Of a stretch of 11,097 bases of DNA, positions 1 through 6,673 are shown piece by piece. The stretch comes from Legionella genomosp. 1. GTDB lineage: Bacteria; Pseudomonadota; Gammaproteobacteria; Legionellales; Legionellaceae. Below the pieces are notes generated by a model. It was given only the letters and a program-made list of their open reading frames with translations, was not told the DNA's origin and made no database searches. Numbering within the stretch: position 1 is the stretch's first letter; the number at the start of each line of letters is the position of its first letter. The translations under genes and the position numbers were made by a program. Location of the stretch: the NCBI GenBank assembly GCA_945889365.1, contig CAMDBQ010000030.1:1-11097 (forward strand). The letters are read 5' to 3'.

Positions 1-38
1 TATACTTGGTTAAATCACTAAAAACAAATATCACCCAC

Positions 39-992
39 ATGAAAATTAACGTCCTTATAATTTTAACCATAATTGCTGTTTTGAATGGATGTGGCAAATC
101 GCACCAACGCCATTACCAGGGTTACGTCAAGGGTGAATATATTTACCTCGCGTCACCCTACTCCGGTACATTAGAAAAAAAATACGTACAGGGCGGGCAG
201 CATGTCAAAAAAGGAGACCTCTTGTTTCAGCTTGATCCGAATCCACAGGCGCTTATTATTGCCGAAGCCAAGGCGGGTGTGCTGCAGGCGCAACAGGTCT
301 ATACTGATTTAGAAAAGCCACGACGTCCGGAAGAATTATCCGCGATCGAGGCAAAAATAGGACAAGCCACCTCACAAGTCGCTTTAGCGGCACTGCGTGT
401 GAAGCGAAATCAGGCCTTGTATGATAAGCGTGTGTTGCCTAAAGATAGTTTGGATGCATCTATTCAACGCCATCAAGAACTAATTTATTTAAAATCTCAG
501 TATGAAGCAAATCTGGCTTTTGCCAAACAGGGCAGCAGAGAAGGTCAAATTAAAGCACAAGCAGCGACAATTGTTTTGATTAAGTCTAAAATGGAGCGAG
601 CGGAATGGGAGTTGGCGCAAAAGTCTTTTTACGCACCGGCTGATGGTGTGATTTTTGATACATACTTTCGTAAAGGTGAATTTGTTGGTGTGCAGCAGCC
701 TGTCGCCTCTCTTTTGACACCGGATAATATAAAAATTGAATTTTTTATTCCAGCAGGTGCATTGAGCGATTTAAACATTGGAAAGAAAATTTCGTTTGAT
801 TGTGATGGATGTAAGCAAAGCAATCACGGAGTTGTGCAATACATATCACCGGAAGCGGAATATGTGCCACCTTTGGTATATAGTCGTGACAACCGAGATA
901 AACTGGTTTTTCGCATTAAGGCAAATATAGACGACTCAGCACAATTCAAACCCGGCCAGCCGGTGGTTGTAACGGTGTTAACAAATGACTGA
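39..992 (+). CDS. HlyD-family membrane fusion lipoprotein of an ABC exporter
   Basis: This is the periplasmic adaptor that links an inner-membrane ABC exporter to an outer-membrane channel. From the ATG at 39 the product has 317 residues. It opens with a lipoprotein signal peptide: a Lys at residue 2, a hydrophobic run, then LNGC with the lipid-accepting Cys at residue 18. A lipoyl-like half-motif follows at about 38-66, then a helical hairpin at about 70-195 rich in Ala, Gln, Lys and Glu. A second lipoyl half begins at YAPADGVIF and leads into a C-terminal beta-barrel region. The architecture matches the E. coli YbhG/YhiI type. The frame is open to the left edge and a TTG at 6 is an alternative start. 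I prefer 39 because it gives a compact signal peptide, but no Shine-Dalgarno sequence is visible. The end overlaps the ATPase gene by eight bases. The substrate is unknown. Confidence 0.9.
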   Translation: MKINVLIILTIIAVLNGCGKSHQRHYQGYVKGEYIYLASPYSGTLEKKYVQGGQHVKKGDLLFQLDPNPQALIIAEAKAGVLQAQQVYTDLEKPRRPEELSAIEAKIGQATSQVALAALRVKRNQALYDKRVLPKDSLDASIQRHQELIYLKSQYEANLAFAKQGSREGQIKAQAATIVLIKSKMERAEWELAQKSFYAPADGVIFDTYFRKGEFVGVQQPVASLLTPDNIKIEFFIPAGALSDLNIGKKISFDCDGCKQSNHGVVQYISPEAEYVPPLVYSRDNRDKLVFRIKANIDDSAQFKPGQPVVVTVLTND

Positions 993-1911
993 TCACCTGG
1001 TTATTGACGTTACTGCTTTGCGAAAATCATTTGATGGCCGTGTGGTGGTTAATGATATTGATTTACATCTAAAAAAAGGTGAGGTTTTTGGCTTTCTGGG
1101 ACCCAATGGTAGCGGTAAAACCACAACCATTCGTATGCTCTGCGGATTGCTTACGCCAGATGGCGGTGAAGGGACGTGCCTTGGTTATAATATTCTTACC
1201 CAATCTGACAGTATTAAGCAACGCGTCGGGTATATGACTCAAAAGTTTAGTTTTTACACGGATCTAAGTGTTGAGGAAAATCTGATTTTTATTGCCAACG
1301 TTTATGGTATGAATAAGAAAAAAATCCGTGTGGAGCAGACAATGCTCGATATGGATTTGGCTGACAGACGCAAACAGTTGGCTGGTGAGCTTTCTGGTGG
1401 CTGGAAGCAACGCCTGGCACTTGCTGCCTGCCTGTTACATGAACCAGAATTGTTGCTGCTTGATGAACCTACGGCAGGCATTGATCCCATTGCACGACGA
1501 GATTTTTGGGATAAAATTCATGCATTAAGTGAGCGCGGCATCACAACGTTGATGTCTACTCATTACATGGATGAGGCCGAACGGTGCACCCGACTGGCCT
1601 ATCTGGCATATGGCGATCTGATGCTCACAGGTACAGTGGACGAAGTGATATCTGCTACTAAATTACACACGTGGGAAATTCGTGGCGAGATCACCACGCA
1701 TCTTTTACAAGTAGTAAAAAAAATTGAATACGTGACGCAAGCGGCATTATTTGGTCGTCAAATACATGTATGTGGTTATCATCCTGAACATATAGAGCGA
1801 GGGTTAAAAGCATTGGCAAAAGACCACGCTATACAGTGGCAGGCGATTACACCTACACTTGAAGATGCATTTATTAGTCTCGTGATAAAATCACAAGGAG
1901 AATTAGGTTGA
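985..1911 (+). CDS. ABC transporter ATP-binding protein (YbhF/CcmA type)
   Basis: This is the nucleotide-binding subunit that powers the ABC-2 exporter encoded around it. The 308-residue product shows a complete ABC ATPase: Walker A GPNGSGKT at 39-46, Q-loop Gln86, signature LSGGW at 136-140, Walker B LLLLDEP at 156-162 with catalytic Glu161, and the switch His193 in STHYMDEAE. The C-terminal tail ends with TPTLEDAFISL, a form common in ATPases that pair with ABC-2 permeases. It has a single nucleotide-binding domain, unlike the two in E. coli YbhF, so it should act as a homodimer. The ATG at 985 lies inside the end of the HlyD gene, and the 3' end overlaps the permease start by four bases, so the three genes are probably translationally coupled. 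Confidence 0.95.
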   Translation: MTDHLVIDVTALRKSFDGRVVVNDIDLHLKKGEVFGFLGPNGSGKTTTIRMLCGLLTPDGGEGTCLGYNILTQSDSIKQRVGYMTQKFSFYTDLSVEENLIFIANVYGMNKKKIRVEQTMLDMDLADRRKQLAGELSGGWKQRLALAACLLHEPELLLLDEPTAGIDPIARRDFWDKIHALSERGITTLMSTHYMDEAERCTRLAYLAYGDLMLTGTVDEVISATKLHTWEIRGEITTHLLQVVKKIEYVTQAALFGRQIHVCGYHPEHIERGLKALAKDHAIQWQAITPTLEDAFISLVIKSQGELG

Positions 1912-3041
1912 ACCGCTGGAGTGGCTCTCGCTTGCTTGCTGTCATGCTTAAGGAGTTTATCCAAATGCGTCGTGATAAAGTCACGTTTGCGATGATGGTT
2001 GGGATCCCCTTGATCCAGCTGATGCTGTTTGGTTATGCAATTAATTTGAATCCGCGCCATTTGCCCACGGCTATTGTTGGTGCTGACCAAAGCGAAATGA
2101 GCCGACGAATTTTGACCAGCATGGAAAATTCGACCTATTTTCAATTTATCAGCCCAGCATCAACTGAAAAAGACGCAAATTATTTACTCAAAACTGGACA
2201 AGTGCAGTTTGTGGTTAATTTTCCACCTACTTTTTCGCATGATTTAGTAAAAGGATTAAAACCAGAGTTGCTCCTCGAGGCGGATGCTACTGATCCAGCC
2301 GCGACCAGTCGTGCAGGGGCAGTCTTTGCTGATCTGGCTGGTTTTGCCCTAAAAGATGAGTTGAAAGGCCCCCTTGCCTCCCTGAATACAACTTCGCCTC
2401 CTTACACGCCTATGATTCATGCCGTATACAACCCGCTAGCGATCACGGCTTACAACATTGTTCCCGGTCTTCTTGGCGTCGTGCTGACGATGACGCTTGT
2501 AATCATTACAGCCCTTGCCATTACGCGTGAATATGAGCGAGGGACTATGGAAAATTTACTCGCTACTCCATTAAAGCCTTTGGAGGTGATGGTGGGGAAA
2601 ATCGTGCCTTATATTATTGTCGGTTATGTACAGATCTCACTAATTCTTTGCATGGCGAGGTTATTGTTTGGCATTCCCATGGAAGGAAGCATTTTCTTGT
2701 TATTAATCCTGTGTTTACCATTTATTGCAGCCAATTTAGCCATGGGACTCACGTTTTCTACGCTAGCGAGCAATCAGTTACAAGCCATGCAGAGCGCGAT
2801 GTTTTTCTTTCTACCTTCCATTTTATTATCAGGATTCATGTTTCCCTTCCGCGGAATGCCGGAATGGGCGCAATTCATCGGCAACATCCTGCCCTTGACG
2901 CATTTTTTGATTATTGTTCGCGGTATTTTATTGAAAGGAAATGGCTTCGTCGATGTGTGGCGACAGATGTTACCTATTCTTGGATTCATGATAGTAGTGA
3001 TGTTTATCGGATTTAAGCGCTATCGAAAAACGCTTGATTAG
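1908..3041 (+). CDS. ABC-2 type permease (YhhJ/YbhR-like)
   Basis: This is the membrane-spanning subunit of the exporter. The 377-residue product has one N-terminal membrane segment at about 25-44, a periplasmic domain at about 45-185, and a C-terminal block of about five segments (roughly 186-206, 232-254, 262-284, 294-314, 354-371) with a hydrophobic stretch near 322-342. The coupling-helix region reads REYERGTMENLLATPL at about 207-222, typical of ABC-2 permeases such as YhhJ and YbhR. The TTG start at 1908 forms a TTGA overlap with the ATPase stop and has a good Shine-Dalgarno sequence, AAGGAG at 1895-1900. Only one permease gene is present, whereas ybhFSR has two, so a homodimer is the simplest reading. 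Function is probably export of small toxic or amphipathic compounds; the substrate cannot be read from sequence. Confidence 0.94.
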   Translation: MNRWSGSRLLAVMLKEFIQMRRDKVTFAMMVGIPLIQLMLFGYAINLNPRHLPTAIVGADQSEMSRRILTSMENSTYFQFISPASTEKDANYLLKTGQVQFVVNFPPTFSHDLVKGLKPELLLEADATDPAATSRAGAVFADLAGFALKDELKGPLASLNTTSPPYTPMIHAVYNPLAITAYNIVPGLLGVVLTMTLVIITALAITREYERGTMENLLATPLKPLEVMVGKIVPYIIVGYVQISLILCMARLLFGIPMEGSIFLLLILCLPFIAANLAMGLTFSTLASNQLQAMQSAMFFFLPSILLSGFMFPFRGMPEWAQFIGNILPLTHFLIIVRGILLKGNGFVDVWRQMLPILGFMIVVMFIGFKRYRKTLD

Positions 3042-3252
3042 AGCTCAAATCGTTTAGGAAAATTAAATCTTCCATATTCCCTAAACTCATGTACGATAAT
3101 TAGACCACCATCATATAGGGATGATGATCTATGCGTGTGACGTCATCAGGTATCAGTTTACTTTTATTTTCAATGCTAGTAGACGGTACCTTCTTTCATT
3201 TTGAAATTTGGTAGTAAACAGCCGTGTTAAAAAATTATTATGGAATCGTAAA
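3042..3252. other. 211-base intergenic region with small dyads
   Basis: This gap separates the exporter operon from the hydrolase gene. Besides the hairpin at 3052-3086 it holds TGATGA (3122-3127) facing TCATCA (3143-3148), and the perfect 8-base palindrome TGACGTCA at 3138-3145. These could be operator half-sites for a regulator of the downstream pair. I found no convincing -35/-10 pair. A 27-codon reading frame at 3131-3214 is preceded by AGGGA at 3117-3121. Its product is hydrophobic and nothing else supports it as a gene. Confidence 0.3.
3052..3086 (+). terminator. Weak hairpin after the exporter operon
   Basis: GTTTAGGAA at 3052-3060 can pair with TTCCCTAAAC at 3077-3086, with one bulged C and a 16-base loop. 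It begins 10 bases after the permease stop, where a terminator is expected. There is no run of T after the 3' arm, so intrinsic termination is doubtful. Confidence 0.25.
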
Positions 3253-3966
3253 ATGCACACATCAAATTACATCTATCATCATGAAGATCAAGCACTGCAA
3301 GGTTATTTGGCTTATGATGACGAAATCAATACAGTACGCCCAGCGGTATTGGTCATACATGATTGGTCAGGTCGCAATGAATTTGCCTGTCAACAAGCTG
3401 AAATGTTTGTGAAGTTTGGTTACATAGGCTTTGCAGTAGACATGTATGGGCAAGGCCGTACTGGTGAGACCACGGATGAAAAGCAAGCTTTAATGATGCC
3501 ATTAGCCAATGACAGGGTATTGTTACGCGCACGCATTTGTGCAGCGTTAGATGCTGTGGCTGAATTGACATTTGTTGATCGTCATCGTATTGCAGTAATG
3601 GGGTTTTGTTTTGGTGGCTTGTGCGCCCTGGACTTGGCCCGTAGTGGGGCGGATATCGTTGGAGCTGTGAGTTTTCATGGCTTGTTAAATAAACCGCAGG
3701 ATCTATCTAATCAGTTAATTAAAGGTAAAATTTTAGCTTTACATGGTTACAATGACCCGATGGTCACGCCTGCAGATGTGAATACATTTTGTCAAGAAAT
3801 GACAAAAGCGGGTGCTGATTGGCAAATGCACATGTATGGCAATACACAACATGCTTTCACCAACCCACAGGCACATGATCAAACGTTGGGATTGATTTAT
3901 AACGCTGAAGCTACACGTCGTTCATTTCGGGCGTTGACTGATTTTCTCGATGAAGTATTTACATGA
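3253..3966 (+). CDS. Dienelactone hydrolase family protein
   Basis: This is a cytoplasmic alpha/beta hydrolase of the dienelactone hydrolase (carboxymethylenebutenolidase-like) family, which uses a Cys-Asp-His triad to open lactones or cleave small esters. From the ATG at 3253 it has 237 residues, the usual family size. The nucleophile elbow is GFCFGG with Cys119. The acid is Asp168 in HGYNDPMVTP and the base is His200 in NTQHAFTNP. An N-terminal HDWSG motif at about 36-40 fits the oxyanion region. The frame can be extended to a TTG at 3208, but that adds 15 basic residues unlike the family. The Shine-Dalgarno signal before 3253 is weak. It overlaps pncC by four bases (ATGA). Chlorocatechol genes are absent nearby, so the true substrate is probably not a dienelactone. 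Confidence 0.9.
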   Translation: MHTSNYIYHHEDQALQGYLAYDDEINTVRPAVLVIHDWSGRNEFACQQAEMFVKFGYIGFAVDMYGQGRTGETTDEKQALMMPLANDRVLLRARICAALDAVAELTFVDRHRIAVMGFCFGGLCALDLARSGADIVGAVSFHGLLNKPQDLSNQLIKGKILALHGYNDPMVTPADVNTFCQEMTKAGADWQMHMYGNTQHAFTNPQAHDQTLGLIYNAEATRRSFRALTDFLDEVFT

Positions 3967-4496
3967 CAACGCAATCTGAAATTTACGCTCTGGCTGAGAG
4001 GCTTGGCCAGGTATTACTGAGCCGTAATGTGCGTTGCACGGTTGCAGAATCTTGCACCGGCGGCGGTCTTGCCGTAGCAATTACGGATGTTGCGGGTAGT
4101 TCTCAATGGTTTGATCGTGGTTTTGTGACCTACTCCAATGAGTCAAAGCAGCAAATGTTAGGGGTGCCGGCACAAATGATCGCATCGCAAGGAGCGGTGA
4201 GTGAGGCGGTTGTACGAGCTATGGCAGAGGGCGCCCTTGCTGCAAGTGCCGCTAATTTGAGCGTAGCCATTAGTGGCATTGCTGGACCTGATGGCGGAAC
4301 TTTAGAAAAGCCCGTCGGTACAGTATGGGTGGCTTGGTTCGGAGATGGACAAACTACCCAGGCGAAATGTTATTTGTTGTCGGGGGATCGATTAACCATA
4401 CGCCAACAGGCTGTTAAAATTGCATTGAAAGGTTTAATTCAAATCATTACCAAGGGTTTTCCATTGAGCCATAAAATGGATTCCCTAAGGTTATAA
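3963..4496 (+). CDS. pncC: Nicotinamide-nucleotide amidohydrolase PncC (CinA C-terminal domain)
   Basis: PncC deamidates nicotinamide mononucleotide to nicotinic acid mononucleotide and so recycles NMN, for example that released by NAD-dependent DNA ligase. The 177-residue product is the stand-alone CinA C-terminal domain, slightly longer than the usual ~160 residues because of a C-terminal tail (about 165-177). Family motifs are clear: TVAESCTGGG at 26-35 with active-site Ser30, VTYSNESK at 55-62, and ISGIAGPDGG followed by KPVGTVWVA. The N-terminal nucleotide-binding domain of full CinA is absent, as in E. coli YgaD. The start overlaps the hydrolase stop by four bases, suggesting translational coupling. 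In many gammaproteobacteria this gene lies next to recA; here rpoH follows instead. Confidence 0.93.
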   Translation: MTTQSEIYALAERLGQVLLSRNVRCTVAESCTGGGLAVAITDVAGSSQWFDRGFVTYSNESKQQMLGVPAQMIASQGAVSEAVVRAMAEGALAASAANLSVAISGIAGPDGGTLEKPVGTVWVAWFGDGQTTQAKCYLLSGDRLTIRQQAVKIALKGLIQIITKGFPLSHKMDSLRL

Positions 4497-4530
4497 TAAT
4501 TGCACAAATGGTTATAGCTGGGTTATAATA
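4489..4530 (+). repeat. Three GGTTATA boxes in the rpoH promoter region
   Basis: GGTTATA occurs at 4489-4495, 4510-4516 and 4521-4527, with starts 21 and 11 bases apart, about two and one helical turns. The first and third copies share the longer GGTTATAATA. The third contains the probable -10 element. Helically phased copies could bind a regulator or offer two alternative -10 elements. Confidence 0.45.
4500..4529 (+). promoter_or_regulatory. Candidate sigma-70 promoter for rpoH
   Basis: TTGCAC at 4500-4505 and a perfect TATAAT at 4524-4529 are 18 bases apart. The predicted transcript would start near 4536 and carry a leader of about 54 bases before the rpoH ATG. The -35 is weak, matching only TTG. 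A second TATAAT at 4492-4497 spans the pncC stop codon. Confidence 0.5.
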
Positions 4531-4557
4531 TGTTGATTTTATCTGCTTTGTTGTGCG

Positions 4558-4577
4558 TATGCTTCTTGTGAAGTGTA
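4558..4577 (+). promoter_or_regulatory. Leader hairpin just upstream of the rpoH Shine-Dalgarno
   Basis: Bases 4558-4565 can pair with 4570-4577 around a four-base loop (TTGT), giving eight pairs of which two are G-U. The stem ends three bases before GGAG (4581-4584), which serves the ATG at 4590. It could influence ribosome access, but the Shine-Dalgarno itself is not inside the stem. Confidence 0.3.
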
Positions 4578-4589
4578 TCAGGAGAAAAA

Positions 4590-5453
4590 ATGAGCCCGCA
4601 GTTGCAACCGTTAACCATCAATTTACCGATCGGCAGTATAGACGCCTATATTCATAGCGTTAATCAAATTCCCATGCTGACAGCTGAAGAAGAGCAGGAT
4701 TGCGCGCGGCGCTTTCAAGATCAAGATGATGTAGAGGGCGCCCGGTCTTTGGTGCTTGCACATTTACGTTATGTTGTGCGTGTTGCGCGTGGTTATTTAG
4801 GTTATGGCTTGCCCTTGAGTGATTTGATTCAGGAAGGCAATGTGGGTTTGATGAAGGCGGTTAAACGATTTGATCCTACAGTCGGGGTGCGTTTGGTGTC
4901 TTTTGCGGTTCACTGGATTAAATCTGAAATTCATGAATATGTCTTGCAAAACTGGCGTATCGTTAAAGTCGCAACCACTAAATCACAGCGTAAATTATTT
5001 TTTAACCTTCGCCAGATGAAAAAACGCCTGGGTTGGATGAATAATGAAGAAGTCGATGCGGTGGCAAATGATTTGGGTGTGACGCGTGAAGACGTATTGG
5101 TGATGGAACAGCGCTTGAATGCCATGGATGCCTCGTTTGACGGCGATGACTCGGATGACGATGATACGAATTATAAATCAGCCCCAGCAGGTTACCTGCC
5201 AGCGGCTAATAGCGATCCTGCCCAATTGTATGAACAAGACAATACCGGTACACAGAGTCGTGAAAAATTGCATTTGGCATTAGCGAGCCTGGACGAACGC
5301 AGTCAAGATATCTTGCAACAGCGCTGGTTGCTGGATGACAAAGCGGTAACCCTGCATGCCTTGGCTGACAAATATGGTGTATCCGCTGAGCGTGTAAGGC
5401 AGTTGGAAAAAAATGCTATGAAGAAATTACGGGAGCATATGGAAGGGCTTTAA
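4590..5453 (+). CDS. rpoH: RNA polymerase sigma-32 factor RpoH
   Basis: RpoH directs RNA polymerase to heat-shock promoters for chaperone and protease genes. The 287-residue product has the full layout. Region 1.2 is near IPMLTAEEE (27-35). Region 2 runs from about 50 to 125, including LIQEGNVGLMKAVKRFDP and the core-binding and -10-recognition helices. The diagnostic RpoH box QRKLFFNLR lies at 133-141. Region 4 is at about 225-283, with the -35-binding helix-turn-helix KYGVSAERVRQLEKNAMKKL. Length is normal for the family. A short acidic segment, DGDDSDDDDT at 184-193, lies in the linker between regions 3 and 4. The start is set by GGAG at 4581-4584, five bases before the ATG. It stands behind pncC rather than the usual ftsEX. 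Control by DnaK/FtsH-type turnover is known for the family but not visible here. Confidence 0.97.
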   Translation: MSPQLQPLTINLPIGSIDAYIHSVNQIPMLTAEEEQDCARRFQDQDDVEGARSLVLAHLRYVVRVARGYLGYGLPLSDLIQEGNVGLMKAVKRFDPTVGVRLVSFAVHWIKSEIHEYVLQNWRIVKVATTKSQRKLFFNLRQMKKRLGWMNNEEVDAVANDLGVTREDVLVMEQRLNAMDASFDGDDSDDDDTNYKSAPAGYLPAANSDPAQLYEQDNTGTQSREKLHLALASLDERSQDILQQRWLLDDKAVTLHALADKYGVSAERVRQLEKNAMKKLREHMEGL

Positions 5454-5531
5454 CGGAACGAGTTATTCTGGGAATTATCCTGATCAACCACATGGATGCG
5501 AGTTTACAAAGAGCAGGAATGCGGAGATCAA

Positions 5532-5599
5532 AAGGTTGACGCCTTAGCCCAACAGCAGTATCCAATCGAAGACTACTGTTGGGCTAAGGCGCCAACCTT
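5532..5599 (-). terminator. Long hairpin between convergent rpoH and deaminase genes
   Basis: Bases 5532-5555 are the inverse complement of 5576-5599 at 23 of 24 positions, around a 20-base loop. The odd pair is 5539/5592: A-C in the plus-strand RNA, but U-G in the minus-strand RNA. The minus-strand transcript therefore forms an unbroken 24-bp stem, followed by UUUU across the arm end and next bases. It probably ends the deaminase transcript, and may also act on rpoH (ATATTTTC follows on that side). The stem is far longer than most intrinsic terminators, so a dispersed palindromic repeat is an alternative. Confidence 0.65.
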
Positions 5600-5610
5600 A
5601 TATTTTCACC

Positions 5611-6591
5611 CTAACGCTTTAGTTTTGCATGCAAAGCTTGTTTTGTTTTTTCATCAACAAAGGCGCAATCAATGGCCATGGCGGTGATGGATTCCATTGT
5701 CGCATCGCTGTATTCATAAGCTTCTTGCACGCGTGCATATTCTTGTGGCAGCGTCGTACCAAAAAATGGTGGATCATCAGAGCTCAGACTGATCTTAATC
5801 CCCGCGTCCAGTAATTTAGGGAAGGGGTGGCTGTTAAAGTCTTTAAATACACCCAGCTTGATATTGCTCGAAGGACAAACTTCCAGTGCAATGTTACGCT
5901 CTTTAAGTAGCTCCATAGTTTCTTGCGAGTGAATGACTTGTACACCATGACCGATACGTTGAATGGGCAAGTGCTCCATGGCTTCAATCATACCGCTGGC
6001 AGGCGCAAATTCGCCCGCGTGAACAGTGCAGAACAGGCCTGAGTCTGCGGCAATTTGATAGGCTTTTTTAAATAACTTAGGTGGAAAATTAATTTCGTCG
6101 CCGCCTAAGCCAAATCCTGTCGCACAAGGAACCGATTCACGGACTGCATTTTCAGCCACACGAATGGATGCGTCCACGCCAAAATGTCTCACGGCAGTAA
6201 TGATAATGCGGCCTATGATGTCAAACTGGGCTTCAGCGTCGTCAACCGCCTGCTGGATTGCGCGCAAATGTTCAATGGATGGAATGCCGCTGACTTGCTC
6301 GGCATGATCAGGTGAGTACATCATTTCTACATATAAAGTATTTTCCAGTGCATTGGCACGCAAATAATCGAAAGTGATGTCGTAATAATCTTGCGGTGTT
6401 TTAATAAACGCAGCCACAGTGTCATAGACTTGTAAAAAGTGCAGGAAATCTCGTGACAGATAGCTGTTGCCATCCGCAGCGATCAAGCCTTCTGGCATGA
6501 TTAATTTATTACGTTTTGCGAGTTTGTGGGCCATGATCGGAGTGATCGTGCCTTCCAAATGAACATGAAGTTCGGCTTTTTTAATCGACAT
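5611..6591 (-). CDS. add: Adenosine deaminase family protein (adenosine or adenine deaminase)
   Basis: This is a cytoplasmic zinc hydrolase that removes the 6-amino group of adenosine (to inosine) or of adenine (to hypoxanthine) in purine salvage. From the ATG at 6591 it has 326 residues, the normal size. Zinc ligands are His9 and His11 (ELHVHLEGT), His191 (VHAGE) and Asp272 (SLSSDDPP). Catalytic residues are Glu194, His215 (RIGHG) and Asp273. The motif CPSSNIKLGV at 239-248 is typical. Residue 13 is Glu where classical adenosine deaminases have an Asp that contacts the ribose, so adenine is a serious alternative substrate. The frame extends upstream to 6675, but that adds 28 unlikely residues and would overlap the divergent gene's start. 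AAGAGA at 6598-6603 (minus strand) is a fair Shine-Dalgarno for 6591. Confidence 0.9.
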   Translation of the reverse strand: MSIKKAELHVHLEGTITPIMAHKLAKRNKLIMPEGLIAADGNSYLSRDFLHFLQVYDTVAAFIKTPQDYYDITFDYLRANALENTLYVEMMYSPDHAEQVSGIPSIEHLRAIQQAVDDAEAQFDIIGRIIITAVRHFGVDASIRVAENAVRESVPCATGFGLGGDEINFPPKLFKKAYQIAADSGLFCTVHAGEFAPASGMIEAMEHLPIQRIGHGVQVIHSQETMELLKERNIALEVCPSSNIKLGVFKDFNSHPFPKLLDAGIKISLSSDDPPFFGTTLPQEYARVQEAYEYSDATMESITAMAIDCAFVDEKTKQALHAKLKR

Positions 6592-6626
6592 ACGGATTCT
6601 CTTGGTTGAATTCATGGTAACTTTAT

Positions 6627-6655
6627 TAAAAACCCGATAAAATTGCCAGTATAAT
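6627..6655 (+). promoter_or_regulatory. Candidate promoter for the small protein and thioesterase genes
   Basis: TTAAAA at 6627-6632 and a perfect TATAAT at 6650-6655 are 17 bases apart, in the 82-base divergent gap upstream of 6674. Transcription would start near 6662 and give a leader of only about 12 bases. That would put the AGGA at 6663-6666 almost at the RNA end, which lowers confidence. Confidence 0.35.
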
Positions 6656-6673
6656 TTAAACCAGGAATAAATC

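Noticed and set aside
1779..2144. 121-codon open frame on the minus strand
   Set aside because: It lies wholly antisense to the end of the ABC ATPase and start of the permease, both with clear motifs. Its product is low-complexity and matches no family style.
3138..3145. TGACGTCA palindrome as a specific operator
   Set aside because: An 8-base palindrome alone is expected by chance at low frequency and has no second copy or positioned promoter here, so it is mentioned only within the intergenic entry.
3208..3252. N-terminal extension of the dienelactone hydrolase from a TTG
   Set aside because: The ATG at 3253 already gives the normal family length, and the 15 extra basic residues resemble translated intergenic sequence.
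5496..5687. 63-codon plus-strand frame after rpoH
   Set aside because: It passes through the long hairpin and into the antisense of the deaminase; there is no Shine-Dalgarno and no protein-like pattern.
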